Assembly (NCBI GenBank): GCA_015067025.1
Contig: SVNC01000006.1
Location: forward strand, 62,001 to 126,000
Length of the DNA stretch: 64,000 nucleotides
Direction: 5' to 3'
DNA from: Oscillospiraceae bacterium
GTDB lineage: Bacteria; Bacillota; Clostridia; Oscillospirales; Ruminococcaceae
The notes below the pieces were generated by a model that was not told the DNA's origin, searched no databases, and worked only from the letters and a program-made list of their open reading frames with translations. Below are positions 35,101-44,697 of this stretch, piece by piece. Each line of letters opens with the position of its first letter. Positions within the stretch are counted from its first letter, which is position 1. The position numbers and the translations under genes are program-made.

Positions 35101-36217
35101 AAAAATGTATCTTGCCGATGTATATGGAAATATAGTGTACGGTCCTTTTTATAATATGAGCGGTGTAGAAACACTGCCTGACGGCACACCATTTTTCTAT
35201 AACGGACAAAGCTATGTAGGCATTGACGGCAAGCCGATAGATTATCTTGTGGGCTACAATTCGGTTTACGTTATTGATGAAAACAGAATTTATGCAAATG
35301 GTGACATACTTGACAAAAACGGAAAGCCGATACCCCTTACTGAAGAAGGATACGTTTGTAAGGACGAAGACGTCTACGGATATTTAGAAATGAGCCGACA
35401 TGGGGATGAAGTAGAGAATTATCGTGTAACTGAGCGTGTTTATCTCGATAAAAATAATGAAGAAATAAGAGAAGAAGGTATAATATCAGGAAATGATCTT
35501 GTTGCCTTTTATAGCGACCAAGGCGAATATATGCTTAAAAGTATAAGCAGCGGAGAAATTCTCTTTGGCGGTGACGTTCCTTTCAGAGTCTGCGGCGGAA
35601 CGATAACAAGCTGTATAATTACCGAAAAAGATGGTATAACCGATATCTACAGCTACAGCAAGGAAAAAGGACTTGTAAAAGTAATAGAGGACGTTTTGTC
35701 CCACATAGAGCTTAACGAGGATTATTATTACAGGCTTGATTACGGCAATATGCTGTCGGATGAAAAGACGGTGTATTTTGAACTGACCTTTGATCTTACC
35801 GATAAACGACCTGATTATACGAATTATGGTATGCTGGTCTGTGATCTTGAAAAGGGAACAGTAAAGCTTGTAAAGGGATTTCGTCCTATGAATGCAGATG
35901 TCATAAACGGAAAGCCTGTATGGACCGGCTCATACTCGGGTGACGATAGCAGTTATTACATTGATCATCAGTTGACAAAGCATAACGATTACCCTTATGC
36001 TTCTTTGTATGAGGCAACCGATGGATATATCAACGGCTTTAAAATAAAGTGTGAGGAAAGATCGGATTATCAGAGCTACGTAAGAGAAGATGGAAAAACG
36101 GTGGGCTATTTTTCTGATGCTCAGCCCTTCTGCAGCGACGGATACGCTACCGCTTCTCCTATAGATCAGCACAGAGGTTACTCGGTTATCGACAAAAGTT
36201 GCAGCATCATTTATTAA
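32195..36217 (+). CDS. Zinc-ribbon, membrane-anchored WG-repeat protein (1340 aa)
   Basis: Residues 1-26 form a zinc ribbon (CPSCN...CNFCG). A membrane helix follows at about 43-66. The remaining 1270 residues are made of WG-type repeats of roughly 40-60 residues, such as GKWGYADKEGNMVIEPSFENA, DGRIGYININGEIVLSAEY and KSGYIGYMDINGKTAIEPKF. Each repeat has a beta-hairpin and the whole probably forms a long solenoid or propeller series outside the membrane. Function of these proteins is unknown; binding of wall or matrix polymers is a common guess. ATG behind AAGGAG. Divergently transcribed from the pilus operon. Confidence 0.87.
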   Translation: MSKTCPSCNREVENEIVFCNFCGAFAGNEPVKADDTKVVTKKNIIIAVSVLIVLSAIMLFVFVFDIFGLKKAGGAEHIGKGRPLFSMGLTPVSVQGKWGYADKEGNMVIEPSFENAFPFADEVNGLALVATILKDDLLVPEDGSDVIRYGFIDEKGEYKISPSFLDAESFLKSGYAKVRGNNYVNTSGNTAFDNKYTFVSDFTDSGYSYAVFDTKSDGFEEGETIPISTTKAYHYLNEYYIIGRDLKEKFSFSDLNNEGIADVYDDYFVYFRYKDNSDDELISPREFALASYDDGKPVTEFYDRIYKSNDFYILCTFDEESCLYKAKIYNKELNRFNGDYYVDSSFKAYDSGFVLYKKSGTRYVKVLLNDSFKEVCEEDAYTRIISGFDKSSIACVKEKDGYAGYNAEGKVFTCQYPFGKMNCGLAPFLADDGRIGYININGEIVLSAEYIAVSEFSADGYATVFKNGYYKIIDNTGKVIIDGLDYPINLVYGNNLDLKWYGNKSFGDNIKLMFDDGVFSVSAEGSAKAVGNENIFGYEYNQRLYSKEGKPLSDENALISRYDSEKLGGALVAQTAGEGQNTYYEYKLVDKYGSIRVTDRYYSPCIPDENGIICLKEYTDISGNAIVYSLVKNKGYTHANAMFYAEADDGYYLSIGLGHVANVYSKDMRQVAVFPCNTNADIENGTVLFYRDVNYSFDWIPVDVIAPARSYYIYDYYNGRRVLRLDDSKSGMSDLTVTFTENGFIFCDYVAGVSPDKVLSSDGKKIAEGYDVVSGTYPDILLLKNQFDGKYYFIDRFGNISEKYEFATDFSSDGYATVKKSDGRYYCIDSYYNEIFSSDNQFMGFNNGLAPFYDEKSGYIGYMDINGKTAIEPKFHAVSDFSYDGYAVAKDDYGAAFIINKKGETVIGTDGFQGIEYARHINDNELNTYSRYSFQNGYKYYLSLDPEEEKEKLFRYGLALIGGHDRYSGKMYLADVYGNIVYGPFYNMSGVETLPDGTPFFYNGQSYVGIDGKPIDYLVGYNSVYVIDENRIYANGDILDKNGKPIPLTEEGYVCKDEDVYGYLEMSRHGDEVENYRVTERVYLDKNNEEIREEGIISGNDLVAFYSDQGEYMLKSISSGEILFGGDVPFRVCGGTITSCIITEKDGITDIYSYSKEKGLVKVIEDVLSHIELNEDYYYRLDYGNMLSDEKTVYFELTFDLTDKRPDYTNYGMLVCDLEKGTVKLVKGFRPMNADVINGKPVWTGSYSGDDSSYYIDHQLTKHNDYPYASLYEATDGYINGFKIKCEERSDYQSYVREDGKTVGYFSDAQPFCSDGYATASPIDQHRGYSVIDKSCSIIY

Positions 36218-36219
36218 AA

Positions 36220-36253
36220 AAATACGGGCGACTGATGATAGTCGCCCGTATTT
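36220..36253. terminator. Bidirectional terminator after the WG-repeat gene
   Basis: A 14-bp perfect stem AAATACGGGCGACT/AGTCGCCCGTATTT with a GATGAT loop, A-rich before and T-rich within the descending arm, between convergent genes. Confidence 0.9.
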
Positions 36254-36258
36254 CTGCT

Positions 36259-36882
36259 TTATAACACTTCAAACTTGTATCCCACACCCCAGAGGAATTT
36301 TAAACTCCACTTTGACGACAGTCCGTCTATCTTTTCTTTAAGAGAGATCACTGCGTCTTCAATTGCCTTTTCTCCGCTGGGTGCGTCAACGCCTAATACT
36401 TCATAAGCAAGCTGACTGCGGCTGAATACACGATTGGGATTTCTTGAAAGGCAGTAAAGTGCATCGTATTCGTTGAGCTGTAAGGGTATTTCTGTACCTT
36501 CTGCAATTATCTTCATGCCGCTTTTATCGAATTTTATAAATCCTGTTTTGTTTTCATTATGTTTATCGAATACCGCCGATAATTCCGTCATATCTATAGG
36601 ATAGGATAAAAGGCTTAGATCATCGGGATTGCTTTTATTTTCTACGATAGAATAAACGTCAGCCATGAGGGTGCTGTGTGTACATTCGTCATCTTCATCG
36701 GCGTAAGAACCGCTTAAAAGGATTATATCGGGTTTAAACAGGGTACATTCACGGATTATTCTCTGTTCTTCATCACGGATATCGCAGATGACCTTTACGT
36801 TAAAGCCTTCTTTTTCTGCATAGTTAGAGAGAAAATCACAAAGCTCCTCGTTTTCTCCTGCAATGAGTACGTTTTTCGCCAT
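36259..36882 (-). CDS. Orphan OmpR/PhoB-type regulator with degenerate receiver (207 aa)
   Basis: The C-terminal part (about 115-207) is a winged helix of the OmpR type (IPLQLNEYDALYCLSRNPNR, FSRSQLAYEV, then FLWGVGYKFEVL). The N-terminal part has the receiver fold order but lacks its chemistry. The acidic pair after strand 1 is GE in VLIAGENEEL, the phospho-acceptor position reads DIILLSGSYA with serine instead of aspartate, and the usual Lys-Pro is Tyr-Pro in LLSYPID. It therefore probably responds to something other than phosphorylation. No kinase gene is next to it. It is divergent from groESL. Confidence 0.82.
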   Translation of the reverse strand: MAKNVLIAGENEELCDFLSNYAEKEGFNVKVICDIRDEEQRIIRECTLFKPDIILLSGSYADEDDECTHSTLMADVYSIVENKSNPDDLSLLSYPIDMTELSAVFDKHNENKTGFIKFDKSGMKIIAEGTEIPLQLNEYDALYCLSRNPNRVFSRSQLAYEVLGVDAPSGEKAIEDAVISLKEKIDGLSSKWSLKFLWGVGYKFEVL

Positions 36883-37059
36883 TTTTACATCCCGCCTTTT
36901 CTCAGATTATGTCCTTATTATACACCGCAATACGACTTTTTTCAAGGGGATTATTGATTTTCTGACAGAATAATTAAGCCGCTATAAACAAATTATACAA
37001 ATGCCTATTTTGTTTTATGTGAATATAGCACAAAATTATAGAAAATACTCCTTTACCCC

Positions 37060-37088
37060 TTGATTTTTACCTCTAAAAATATTACAAT
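37060..37088 (+). promoter_or_regulatory. Promoter of groESL
   Basis: TTGATT (37060-37065), 17 bases, TACAAT (37083-37088). The start site would fall just before or at the CIRCE element, so HrcA binding would block it. The 170 bases before it, back to 36883, are AT-rich with no visible gene. Confidence 0.8.
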
Positions 37089-37100
37089 AGTGATTAGCGG

Positions 37101-37127
37101 TTAGCACTCAAAGTGTGAGAGTGCTAA
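37101..37127 (+). promoter_or_regulatory. CIRCE operator (HrcA site)
   Basis: TTAGCACTC, nine bases, GAGTGCTAA: a perfect match to the CIRCE inverted repeat. It indicates heat-shock control of groESL by HrcA, whose gene is not in the window. Confidence 0.97.
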
Positions 37128-37142
37128 TTCTTAAAATCATAA

Positions 37143-37484
<342 letters not shown>

Positions 37485-37501
37485 ACGCAGAAAGGACGTA
37501 A

Positions 37502-39142
<1,641 letters not shown>

Positions 39143-39161
39143 TTCCCGATATAATAAAAAT

Positions 39162-39201
39162 GACTGCCTTGCAGATTTTCTGCAGGGCGGTTTTCTTTTT
39201 A
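39162..39201 (+). terminator. Terminator of groESL
   Basis: ACTGCCTTGCAGA pairs with TCTGCAGGGCGGT (wobbles) around a TTT loop, followed by TTTCTTTTT. Confidence 0.85.
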
Positions 39202-39249
39202 TGACAAAATGGCAATTTTTAATTTAATCAATTCTTAGCCCTTTTACAA

Positions 39250-39278
39250 TTGACACGAGCCGTAAAATATAGTATAAT
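39250..39278 (+). promoter_or_regulatory. Promoter of the acyltransferase pair
   Basis: TTGACA (39250-39255), 17 bases, TATAAT (39273-39278): a consensus sigma-A promoter 85 bases before the MBOAT start. Confidence 0.88.
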
Positions 39279-39363
39279 TTAATAAATATGTGCTTACAAT
39301 GAAATGTCAGGAAAAATTGACCTTTTAATATAGAAAATTCAGGTAAAAGGAAGGAAAGTTAAA

Positions 39364-40767
39364 ATGATTTTTGCAGATTTATTCTTTCTGTACGTATTTA
39401 TGGCGGCGTGCTTTATCGCCTATTTTGTCAGTCGCAAAACGGTTTATCGTAACTGGGTGCTTATAGTATTTTCGCTCATATTCTATGCCTGGGGAGAGCC
39501 TGTATGGGTGTTCTTACTGCTGGGCAGTGTAGGAATAAACTACGGTGCGGGATTATTGATAGACAAATGGCGAGATACAAAAAAATCTACCATTGCAATG
39601 GCATCAGCGGTAATATTTGATATATGCGTACTGCTGTTCTTCAAGTATACGGGCTTCTTTGTGGAAAACTTCAATGCGATAAGCCCCGTTGATCTGCCTG
39701 TACCTAACATAGTTATGCCGATAGGTATCAGCTTCTTCACCTTCCAGATACTGTCCTACGTAATCGACTGCTACTGGGGTACTATCAAGGTGCAGAAGAG
39801 TTTCCCTAAATTACTTATGTACATCTCGATGTTCCCTCAGCTGGTAGCCGGTCCTATCGTAAGATACAGCGTTATCGAAAAGGAAATTGACGACCGTGTT
39901 ATTTCAATGTCCGATATCAGCGACGGTATCACAAGGATATGCGTAGGTCTTGCAAAGAAGGTAATTTTAGCAAATAACTTAAGCGTTATAGTTGACGCCT
40001 TCTTCAAAAACGGCAATCTTGGCGAATTATCGGTACTTGGCACATGGTATACGGTAATCGTTTATGCTATGCAGGTATACTTTGACTTCTCGGGCTATTC
40101 TGATATCGCTATCGGTATCGGCAGAATATTCGGCTTCCACTTTGATGAGAACTTCAATTATCCCTTCATCAGTAAGAATATAACGGAATTCTGGCAGAGA
40201 TGGCACATCTCCCTCGGTACGTTCTTCCGTGACTACGTGCTTTATCTCCCTATTTTCGGCAAGAGAAGAAAGTATTTAAACCTTTTCTTAGTATGGTTCT
40301 GCACAGGCTTCTGGCACGGTGCAAGCTGGAACTATATCATCTGGGGGCTTTACTTCGGCGTGTTCATTCTTATAGAAAGAATGATCGGTGCAAAGCGTCT
40401 TAAAAAAATACCTCTTGCAGTAACACACGTCTACAGCAAGCTTGTAATAATCGTAGGCTTCGGTATATTCTACTTTACCGATTTCAGTAAGCTTGGCGTT
40501 TTCCTCGGTAACCTTATAGGTCTTAACGGAAACTCGTTTACAGACAAGATATCACTTCAGAGTATGACGGCAAATCTCTGGCTCTTTATTGCCTGCATCA
40601 TTTTCTGTCTGCCTGTCATACCCTTTATCAAAAAGAAGATGGAAGAGGCAAAGCTGGCTGTGCTTTTCGGTGCAGGTCAGACGGTGTTTAATATAGCGGC
40701 ATTCCTTATGAGCAGTATACTCCTCGTAAATGCCACCAACAACCCCTTCATCTACTGGCAGTTCTGA
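39364..40767 (+). CDS. MBOAT O-acyltransferase of the AlgI/PatA kind (467 aa)
   Basis: A polytopic membrane enzyme that passes acyl groups, usually acetyl, across the membrane for O-acetylation of an extracellular polymer. Conserved regions are PIGISFFTFQILSYVID, FDFSGYSDIAIGIGRIFGF, ITEFWQRWHISLGTFFRDYV and the catalytic histidine in TGFWHGASWNYIIWG. About ten to twelve membrane segments. It is directly followed by a DHHW/AlgX-like gene, the standard pairing of these systems. The polymer (peptidoglycan, teichoic acid or exopolysaccharide) cannot be told from the sequence. ATG behind AAAGGAAGG. Confidence 0.93.
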   Translation: MIFADLFFLYVFMAACFIAYFVSRKTVYRNWVLIVFSLIFYAWGEPVWVFLLLGSVGINYGAGLLIDKWRDTKKSTIAMASAVIFDICVLLFFKYTGFFVENFNAISPVDLPVPNIVMPIGISFFTFQILSYVIDCYWGTIKVQKSFPKLLMYISMFPQLVAGPIVRYSVIEKEIDDRVISMSDISDGITRICVGLAKKVILANNLSVIVDAFFKNGNLGELSVLGTWYTVIVYAMQVYFDFSGYSDIAIGIGRIFGFHFDENFNYPFISKNITEFWQRWHISLGTFFRDYVLYLPIFGKRRKYLNLFLVWFCTGFWHGASWNYIIWGLYFGVFILIERMIGAKRLKKIPLAVTHVYSKLVIIVGFGIFYFTDFSKLGVFLGNLIGLNGNSFTDKISLQSMTANLWLFIACIIFCLPVIPFIKKKMEEAKLAVLFGAGQTVFNIAAFLMSSILLVNATNNPFIYWQF

Positions 40768-40781
40768 AGAAAGGAGAACGT

Positions 40782-42434
40782 ATGGCTGAAAATAATAACA
40801 AAAGCAAAGAGCTTGAAGAGATTGAAAAGATCTACAGAGAAAAACAGCAGGCTGCTCTCGCAAATCAGAATGAAAAGACTGAAAAGAAATCAAAGTCTGT
40901 AAAGGTGTCGGTAAGCAAGGGCGAAACACCTACAGGTATGAGAGATAAGGATAAGAAAAGCAATAAAAAGGTTAAGCCTTCTGTAAAAAATCCTGCACCC
41001 GATAAAAATTCTCCTGAGCAAAAGCTTATTCAGAAAATAAATATCGGCGTATGTGCAAGCGTATTTGCAGTACTTGTGGTATGTCTTCTGGTACTGCCGA
41101 GACCCACTATTTCGGAGTCTGAGAAAAGACCTCTCGCAACCTTCCCCGAATTTACCTGGGACAGCTACTGGAGTGGTAAGTACACTGAGGACATCAGCAA
41201 TTTCTTTAACGACACAGTACCTATGAGAGATGAGCTTAAGCAGTTCGGTGCAAGCTTCCGTTCTCTTTTCGGTTTTTCACTTGACGGCGTTACCTTAAGC
41301 GGCGATATAAACAAGGTAGAAAGCAATGCAAGCCAGACAGAGGTTACGACCCAGTCTACAAAGCCGATCATAATCGTAACACCGCCGCCTGCAACTGATG
41401 ATGAAAGCACACCTGCTCCCGAAAGCACGGATGCTCCTGAAAACAGCAATAGCTCTTCGTCATCAGATGAAACCTCCGCCCCTGCTCCCGAACAAACAAA
41501 GCCTATAGGCGGTTATGTAACTCCCACAGACCCTGCGGCTGAGGTGCTTTATCAGAACGGAAATCAGATAGTATATAACAGCCGCGGCACGCTTTACGCA
41601 AGCGTTTTATATAACGGAAAAAGAAGCTATGCAGAGGATTATGCGGCGGCACTCAATTCTCTTGCGGCACAGCTCCCTTCTATGAATATCTACAGTATGA
41701 CCGCTCTTACCCAGAATACCTTCTTCACACCTGTAGAATTCAACACAGGCACTTATACCGAGCAGGCAGATGCTGCTTATCTAAAGACTAAGCTTGACAA
41801 GAATATAAAGGTAGTTGATACTCTGAACGTTCTTGCACCTCATGCGGGAGAGGATATATTCTTTTTGCGTGATTGTCACTGGCAGCAACTTGGTGCATAT
41901 TATGCGGCAGAGGAACTGGCAAGACTTGCCGAAGTTCCCTTTGCTCCTCTTGACAGCTATCGCAAGGGAGAAGAAGATTGCCTTGGTTCTGTGTATACCA
42001 ATACAAAATACGAGGGACTTATGTACGAGGGTGAGACCTTTACATATTACGTACCTCAGAATGATTTTACGGTAGATTATTATAATTCTGATATGGAATT
42101 TCAGTTTGATTATCCTCTTATGCCTGAAAGTGATTACAGATCAGATGCTTTCTACAGCCTTTTTATGGTGGCAGACAGCTACGTAAAGCATATCAAGACT
42201 GACGTGGATAATGACAGGGTGCTTGTGGTTATTAAGGACGATTATCCCAGTGCTATGATTCCTTGCCTTACGTCTTCCTTTGAAGAAATTTATGTGGTGG
42301 ACGTAAGATACTGCAACTTCAATATCGTTAATTTCTGTATAGAAAAGGGTGCAACCGACGTTTTTGTCGGTATGACGACAGAAAGTGCCCTCACTGACGT
42401 GGGAACGTACTTACCCTATATTATGAGCTTATAA
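40782..42434 (+). CDS. DHHW/AlgX-like membrane-anchored acetyltransferase partner (550 aa)
   Basis: An unusual N-terminus of about 80 charged residues (Lys/Glu-rich) precedes the membrane helix at about 88-108 (VCASVFAVLVVCLLVLP). Residues 115-180 have the RPLATFPEFTWDSYWSGKYTEDISNFFNDTVPMRD pattern of DHHW proteins, then a Ser/Thr/Pro/Glu linker (about 190-250). The SGNH-like domain has the Asp-His pair in FFLRDCHWQQLGAYYAA and a serine in FMVADSYVKHI. It would put the acyl group delivered by the neighbouring MBOAT protein onto the polymer. Starts 15 bases after that gene behind GAAAGGAG. Confidence 0.88.
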   Translation: MAENNNKSKELEEIEKIYREKQQAALANQNEKTEKKSKSVKVSVSKGETPTGMRDKDKKSNKKVKPSVKNPAPDKNSPEQKLIQKINIGVCASVFAVLVVCLLVLPRPTISESEKRPLATFPEFTWDSYWSGKYTEDISNFFNDTVPMRDELKQFGASFRSLFGFSLDGVTLSGDINKVESNASQTEVTTQSTKPIIIVTPPPATDDESTPAPESTDAPENSNSSSSSDETSAPAPEQTKPIGGYVTPTDPAAEVLYQNGNQIVYNSRGTLYASVLYNGKRSYAEDYAAALNSLAAQLPSMNIYSMTALTQNTFFTPVEFNTGTYTEQADAAYLKTKLDKNIKVVDTLNVLAPHAGEDIFFLRDCHWQQLGAYYAAEELARLAEVPFAPLDSYRKGEEDCLGSVYTNTKYEGLMYEGETFTYYVPQNDFTVDYYNSDMEFQFDYPLMPESDYRSDAFYSLFMVADSYVKHIKTDVDNDRVLVVIKDDYPSAMIPCLTSSFEEIYVVDVRYCNFNIVNFCIEKGATDVFVGMTTESALTDVGTYLPYIMSL

Positions 42435-42437
42435 TTT

Positions 42438-42472
42438 AAAGCACCCGATTTTAAAAATAAGTCGGGTGCTTT
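42438..42472. terminator. Bidirectional terminator after the DHHW gene
   Basis: AAAGCACCCGA and TCGGGTGCTTT pair around an A/T-rich loop; followed by GTTGTTT. It serves the convergent dpa genes too. Confidence 0.88.
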
Positions 42473-42477
42473 GTTGT

Positions 42478-43062
42478 TTATATCAGCACCGGCTGTAACT
42501 GCTTACCATCCAGTGCCATTTCAATAGCGGCAGGAATAAGAGAAAAATCCGCCACCATAGAGGTTGTTTTTTTTACATAATCATCCTGACCAAAAGGCAC
42601 AAAGTAATAATTCTTATAATTCATAAGTGCCGCTATATTCTTATATGCTCCTGCAAGAGCATCATTGGTGGCAGGAGCTATCACGACGGGTTTTCCTGCT
42701 CTTAAGTGGCTTTTTACCGCAAGACAGACGGGAGTGTCTATAATGCTTAATGCAAGCTTTGCCATAGTGTTTCCCGTGCAGGGGGCAACTAAGAGTATAT
42801 CCGTCATATCCTTCGGACCTATCGGCTCAGCCTCTGCTATAGAAGAGATTATTTTTCTGCTGCATATCTTTTCAATTCTTTCCTTATGCTCCTTTGCCGT
42901 GCCGAAGCGTGTATCCGTAACAGCCGCATTATAGGACATCACAGGTATTATGTCACAGCCCTTTTCTTTTAAATATTCCATCATAGAAATAGCCTTACTA
43001 AAGGTGCAGAAGGATCCCGTAAGGCAGAATCCCACCCTCAGATCTTTAAAATATTCTTTCAT
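42478..43062 (-). CDS. dpaB: Dipicolinate synthase subunit B (194 aa)
   Basis: The flavoprotein-fold subunit of the enzyme that makes dipicolinic acid, the calcium chelator of the spore core, in the mother cell. Flavodoxin/Dfp-like features: VGFCLTGSFCTF at the start, VMSYNAAVTDTRFGTA, VAPCTGNTMAKLALSI and PVVIAPATNDALAG. Length fits SpoVFB. It overlaps dpaA by 4 nt (ATGA). Its presence indicates an endospore former. Confidence 0.95.
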   Translation of the reverse strand: MKEYFKDLRVGFCLTGSFCTFSKAISMMEYLKEKGCDIIPVMSYNAAVTDTRFGTAKEHKERIEKICSRKIISSIAEAEPIGPKDMTDILLVAPCTGNTMAKLALSIIDTPVCLAVKSHLRAGKPVVIAPATNDALAGAYKNIAALMNYKNYYFVPFGQDDYVKKTTSMVADFSLIPAAIEMALDGKQLQPVLI

Positions 43063-43928
43063 ACGCTATTCTCCGTATCCGTCACGGCTTTATGTTTTTT
43101 GCCGTGTCTGTCAAGTATCTGCTTTATAGAATCTGCAATTATTTTTCCTGCAGTTTTCGGTGCGGTTTTAGAAGGGAGTCCCCCTCCGTTTACAAAATTT
43201 ATTCCATATTCTCTGCAAAGCGTAGTATCAATTCCCGGCTTTGATGCAAGCTCAATATAGACTGTCCGGCGATCTATTTTTTCAGCTGTTTTTTTGTCAA
43301 TTACAAGATCAGGAACGGTATTATATATAAGCGAATATTCTCCGATGACGTTATGAAGATTGCAAAAATCTGTAGCCTTACAACCGTTTATTTCTGCAAG
43401 GATTAGTTTTTCTTCCTTTCTTGCGGCTACGGTTACATCCGCTCCCATAGCCACAAGATATTTTGCGAGAATCGACGCTATCCTGCCGTATCCTGTTATA
43501 AGTATTTTAGCCTTGAAAATGGTATCTGCCGTCATATTTATTCCGAGAGCCAACGCCCCTTCAGCCGATGGCACGGCGTTTTTCAGCACGACAGCCTCAC
43601 TTTTATAATAATCCTCACAAGCTATGCCTTTTTCTCTGCATATCTCATACAGTCGGGGCGGTATCATACCGCCTGTTATTACGCCGTTTTTGTCTACTAT
43701 ATCAGGCAGGATATCAAGGGGGATTTTTTCGTCTGATAAAGGTATATTAACGTTTTCTCCGTCTGTACAGCAGGGGATACCTAATACCAGAACGTCGTAT
43801 TTTCTTTTTTTGTCTGAAAAAAGCCTTTTGTAGTCCCTTAAATATATTTCGGTACTGTATTTTTCGCTCAGGATATCGGCTACATACTGAAGCCTTTTAT
43901 CTGTGCCTAATATAAGTATTTCTGTCAT
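43059..43928 (-). CDS. dpaA: Dipicolinate synthase subunit A (289 aa)
   Basis: The NAD(P)-binding subunit of dipicolinate synthase. The N-terminal domain (residues 1-115) contains LVLGIPCCTDGENVN and ITGGMIPPRLYEIC, and the Rossmann domain has KILITGYGRIASILAKYLVAMGADVTV (about 140-166) and later ELASKPGIDTTLC and FVNGGGLPSKTAPKTAG. All are typical of SpoVFA. Length normal. Only a weak ribosome site is visible, as is common for sporulation genes. Confidence 0.95.
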   Translation of the reverse strand: MTEILILGTDKRLQYVADILSEKYSTEIYLRDYKRLFSDKKRKYDVLVLGIPCCTDGENVNIPLSDEKIPLDILPDIVDKNGVITGGMIPPRLYEICREKGIACEDYYKSEAVVLKNAVPSAEGALALGINMTADTIFKAKILITGYGRIASILAKYLVAMGADVTVAARKEEKLILAEINGCKATDFCNLHNVIGEYSLIYNTVPDLVIDKKTAEKIDRRTVYIELASKPGIDTTLCREYGINFVNGGGLPSKTAPKTAGKIIADSIKQILDRHGKKHKAVTDTENSV

Positions 43929-44018
43929 AGAATTCTCTTCGTGCTCCTTTACCTTTTTACATACTATATGATTTACTTTTCTTTTTTGTGAAGAATAAGA
44001 AAAAATTGCCGTAAACTA

Positions 44019-44047
44019 TTGTATTTTCCTTAGAAATATGGTATCAT
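44019..44047 (+). promoter_or_regulatory. Promoter of the Lys-rich SCP2-like gene
   Basis: TTGTAT (44019-44024), 17 bases, TATCAT (44042-44047), about 87 bases before the start codon. Confidence 0.65.
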
Positions 44048-44133
44048 AGAGCATAAGGGATACATTAAATCCCAATATATCTGTACGAAAATACGGCAAA
44101 TTTTTATAAAAGGTAAGAAAGGATTTTTATATC

Positions 44134-44670
44134 ATGGCTACCAAAAAGACAACAAAAACAGAAACCAAGACTGCTCCCGTAGCAGAAGTAAAGGCAGAAC
44201 CCGCAAAGAAAGAAACAAAGCCCGCCGCTAAGAAGCCCGCTGCAAAGAAAGCTGAAACGAAGGCAACCGCCAAGAAGACTACAACAAAGAAGACAGCAGC
44301 TAAGAAGCCTGTTGCAAAGAAGACTACAAAGAAGGCGGAAAACAATCTCCCTGATATCGTAACTCTTGCTGATATGCTCAGAGCAAAGGTGGAAAAGAAG
44401 GACGCTTCCGCTATAAATGAAAAGATTGCTATTCAGATAAAGGTATACGGCGAATACGAAAACTATATGTACATCCTCGTTGATAACGGTGTTGTTACGG
44501 TAGAACCCTACGGTTACCTTGACAACGACATTCACATTGATATGCCTATCGAAGACGTTATCAGCGTTATAAACGACAAGTATGATTTCAAGGCTAAGGC
44601 TTTATCAGGCGATTTCTACGTATTAGGAAGCCTTACAAAGCTCTTAAAGGTTAAGGAAGCTTTATTTTAA
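44134..44670 (+). CDS. Histone H1-like basic tail fused to an SCP2-like domain (178 aa)
   Basis: Residues 1-70 are nearly all Lys, Ala, Thr and Pro in AAKKP/KKTTTKK-type repeats, like eukaryotic histone H1 tails and bacterial HC1-like proteins; this would bind nucleic acid. Residues 75-178 are a small alpha/beta domain (INEKIAIQIKVYGEYENYMY, GVVTVEPYGYLDNDIHI, LSGDFYVLGSLTKLLKVKEA) resembling SCP2 sterol-carrier folds, which hold hydrophobic ligands. The pairing is odd. ATG behind AAGAAAGGA. It precedes galU by 27 bases. Function unknown. Confidence 0.72.
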   Translation: MATKKTTKTETKTAPVAEVKAEPAKKETKPAAKKPAAKKAETKATAKKTTTKKTAAKKPVAKKTTKKAENNLPDIVTLADMLRAKVEKKDASAINEKIAIQIKVYGEYENYMYILVDNGVVTVEPYGYLDNDIHIDMPIEDVISVINDKYDFKAKALSGDFYVLGSLTKLLKVKEALF

Positions 44671-44697
44671 TTAAATCAGAGAAAAGGTTATTGTAAA

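Noticed and set aside
44104-44535. Minus-strand frames rich in Phe, Leu and Cys opposite the Lys-rich tail
   Set aside because: Lysine codons read in reverse give Phe/Leu runs; no ribosome site or function fits.
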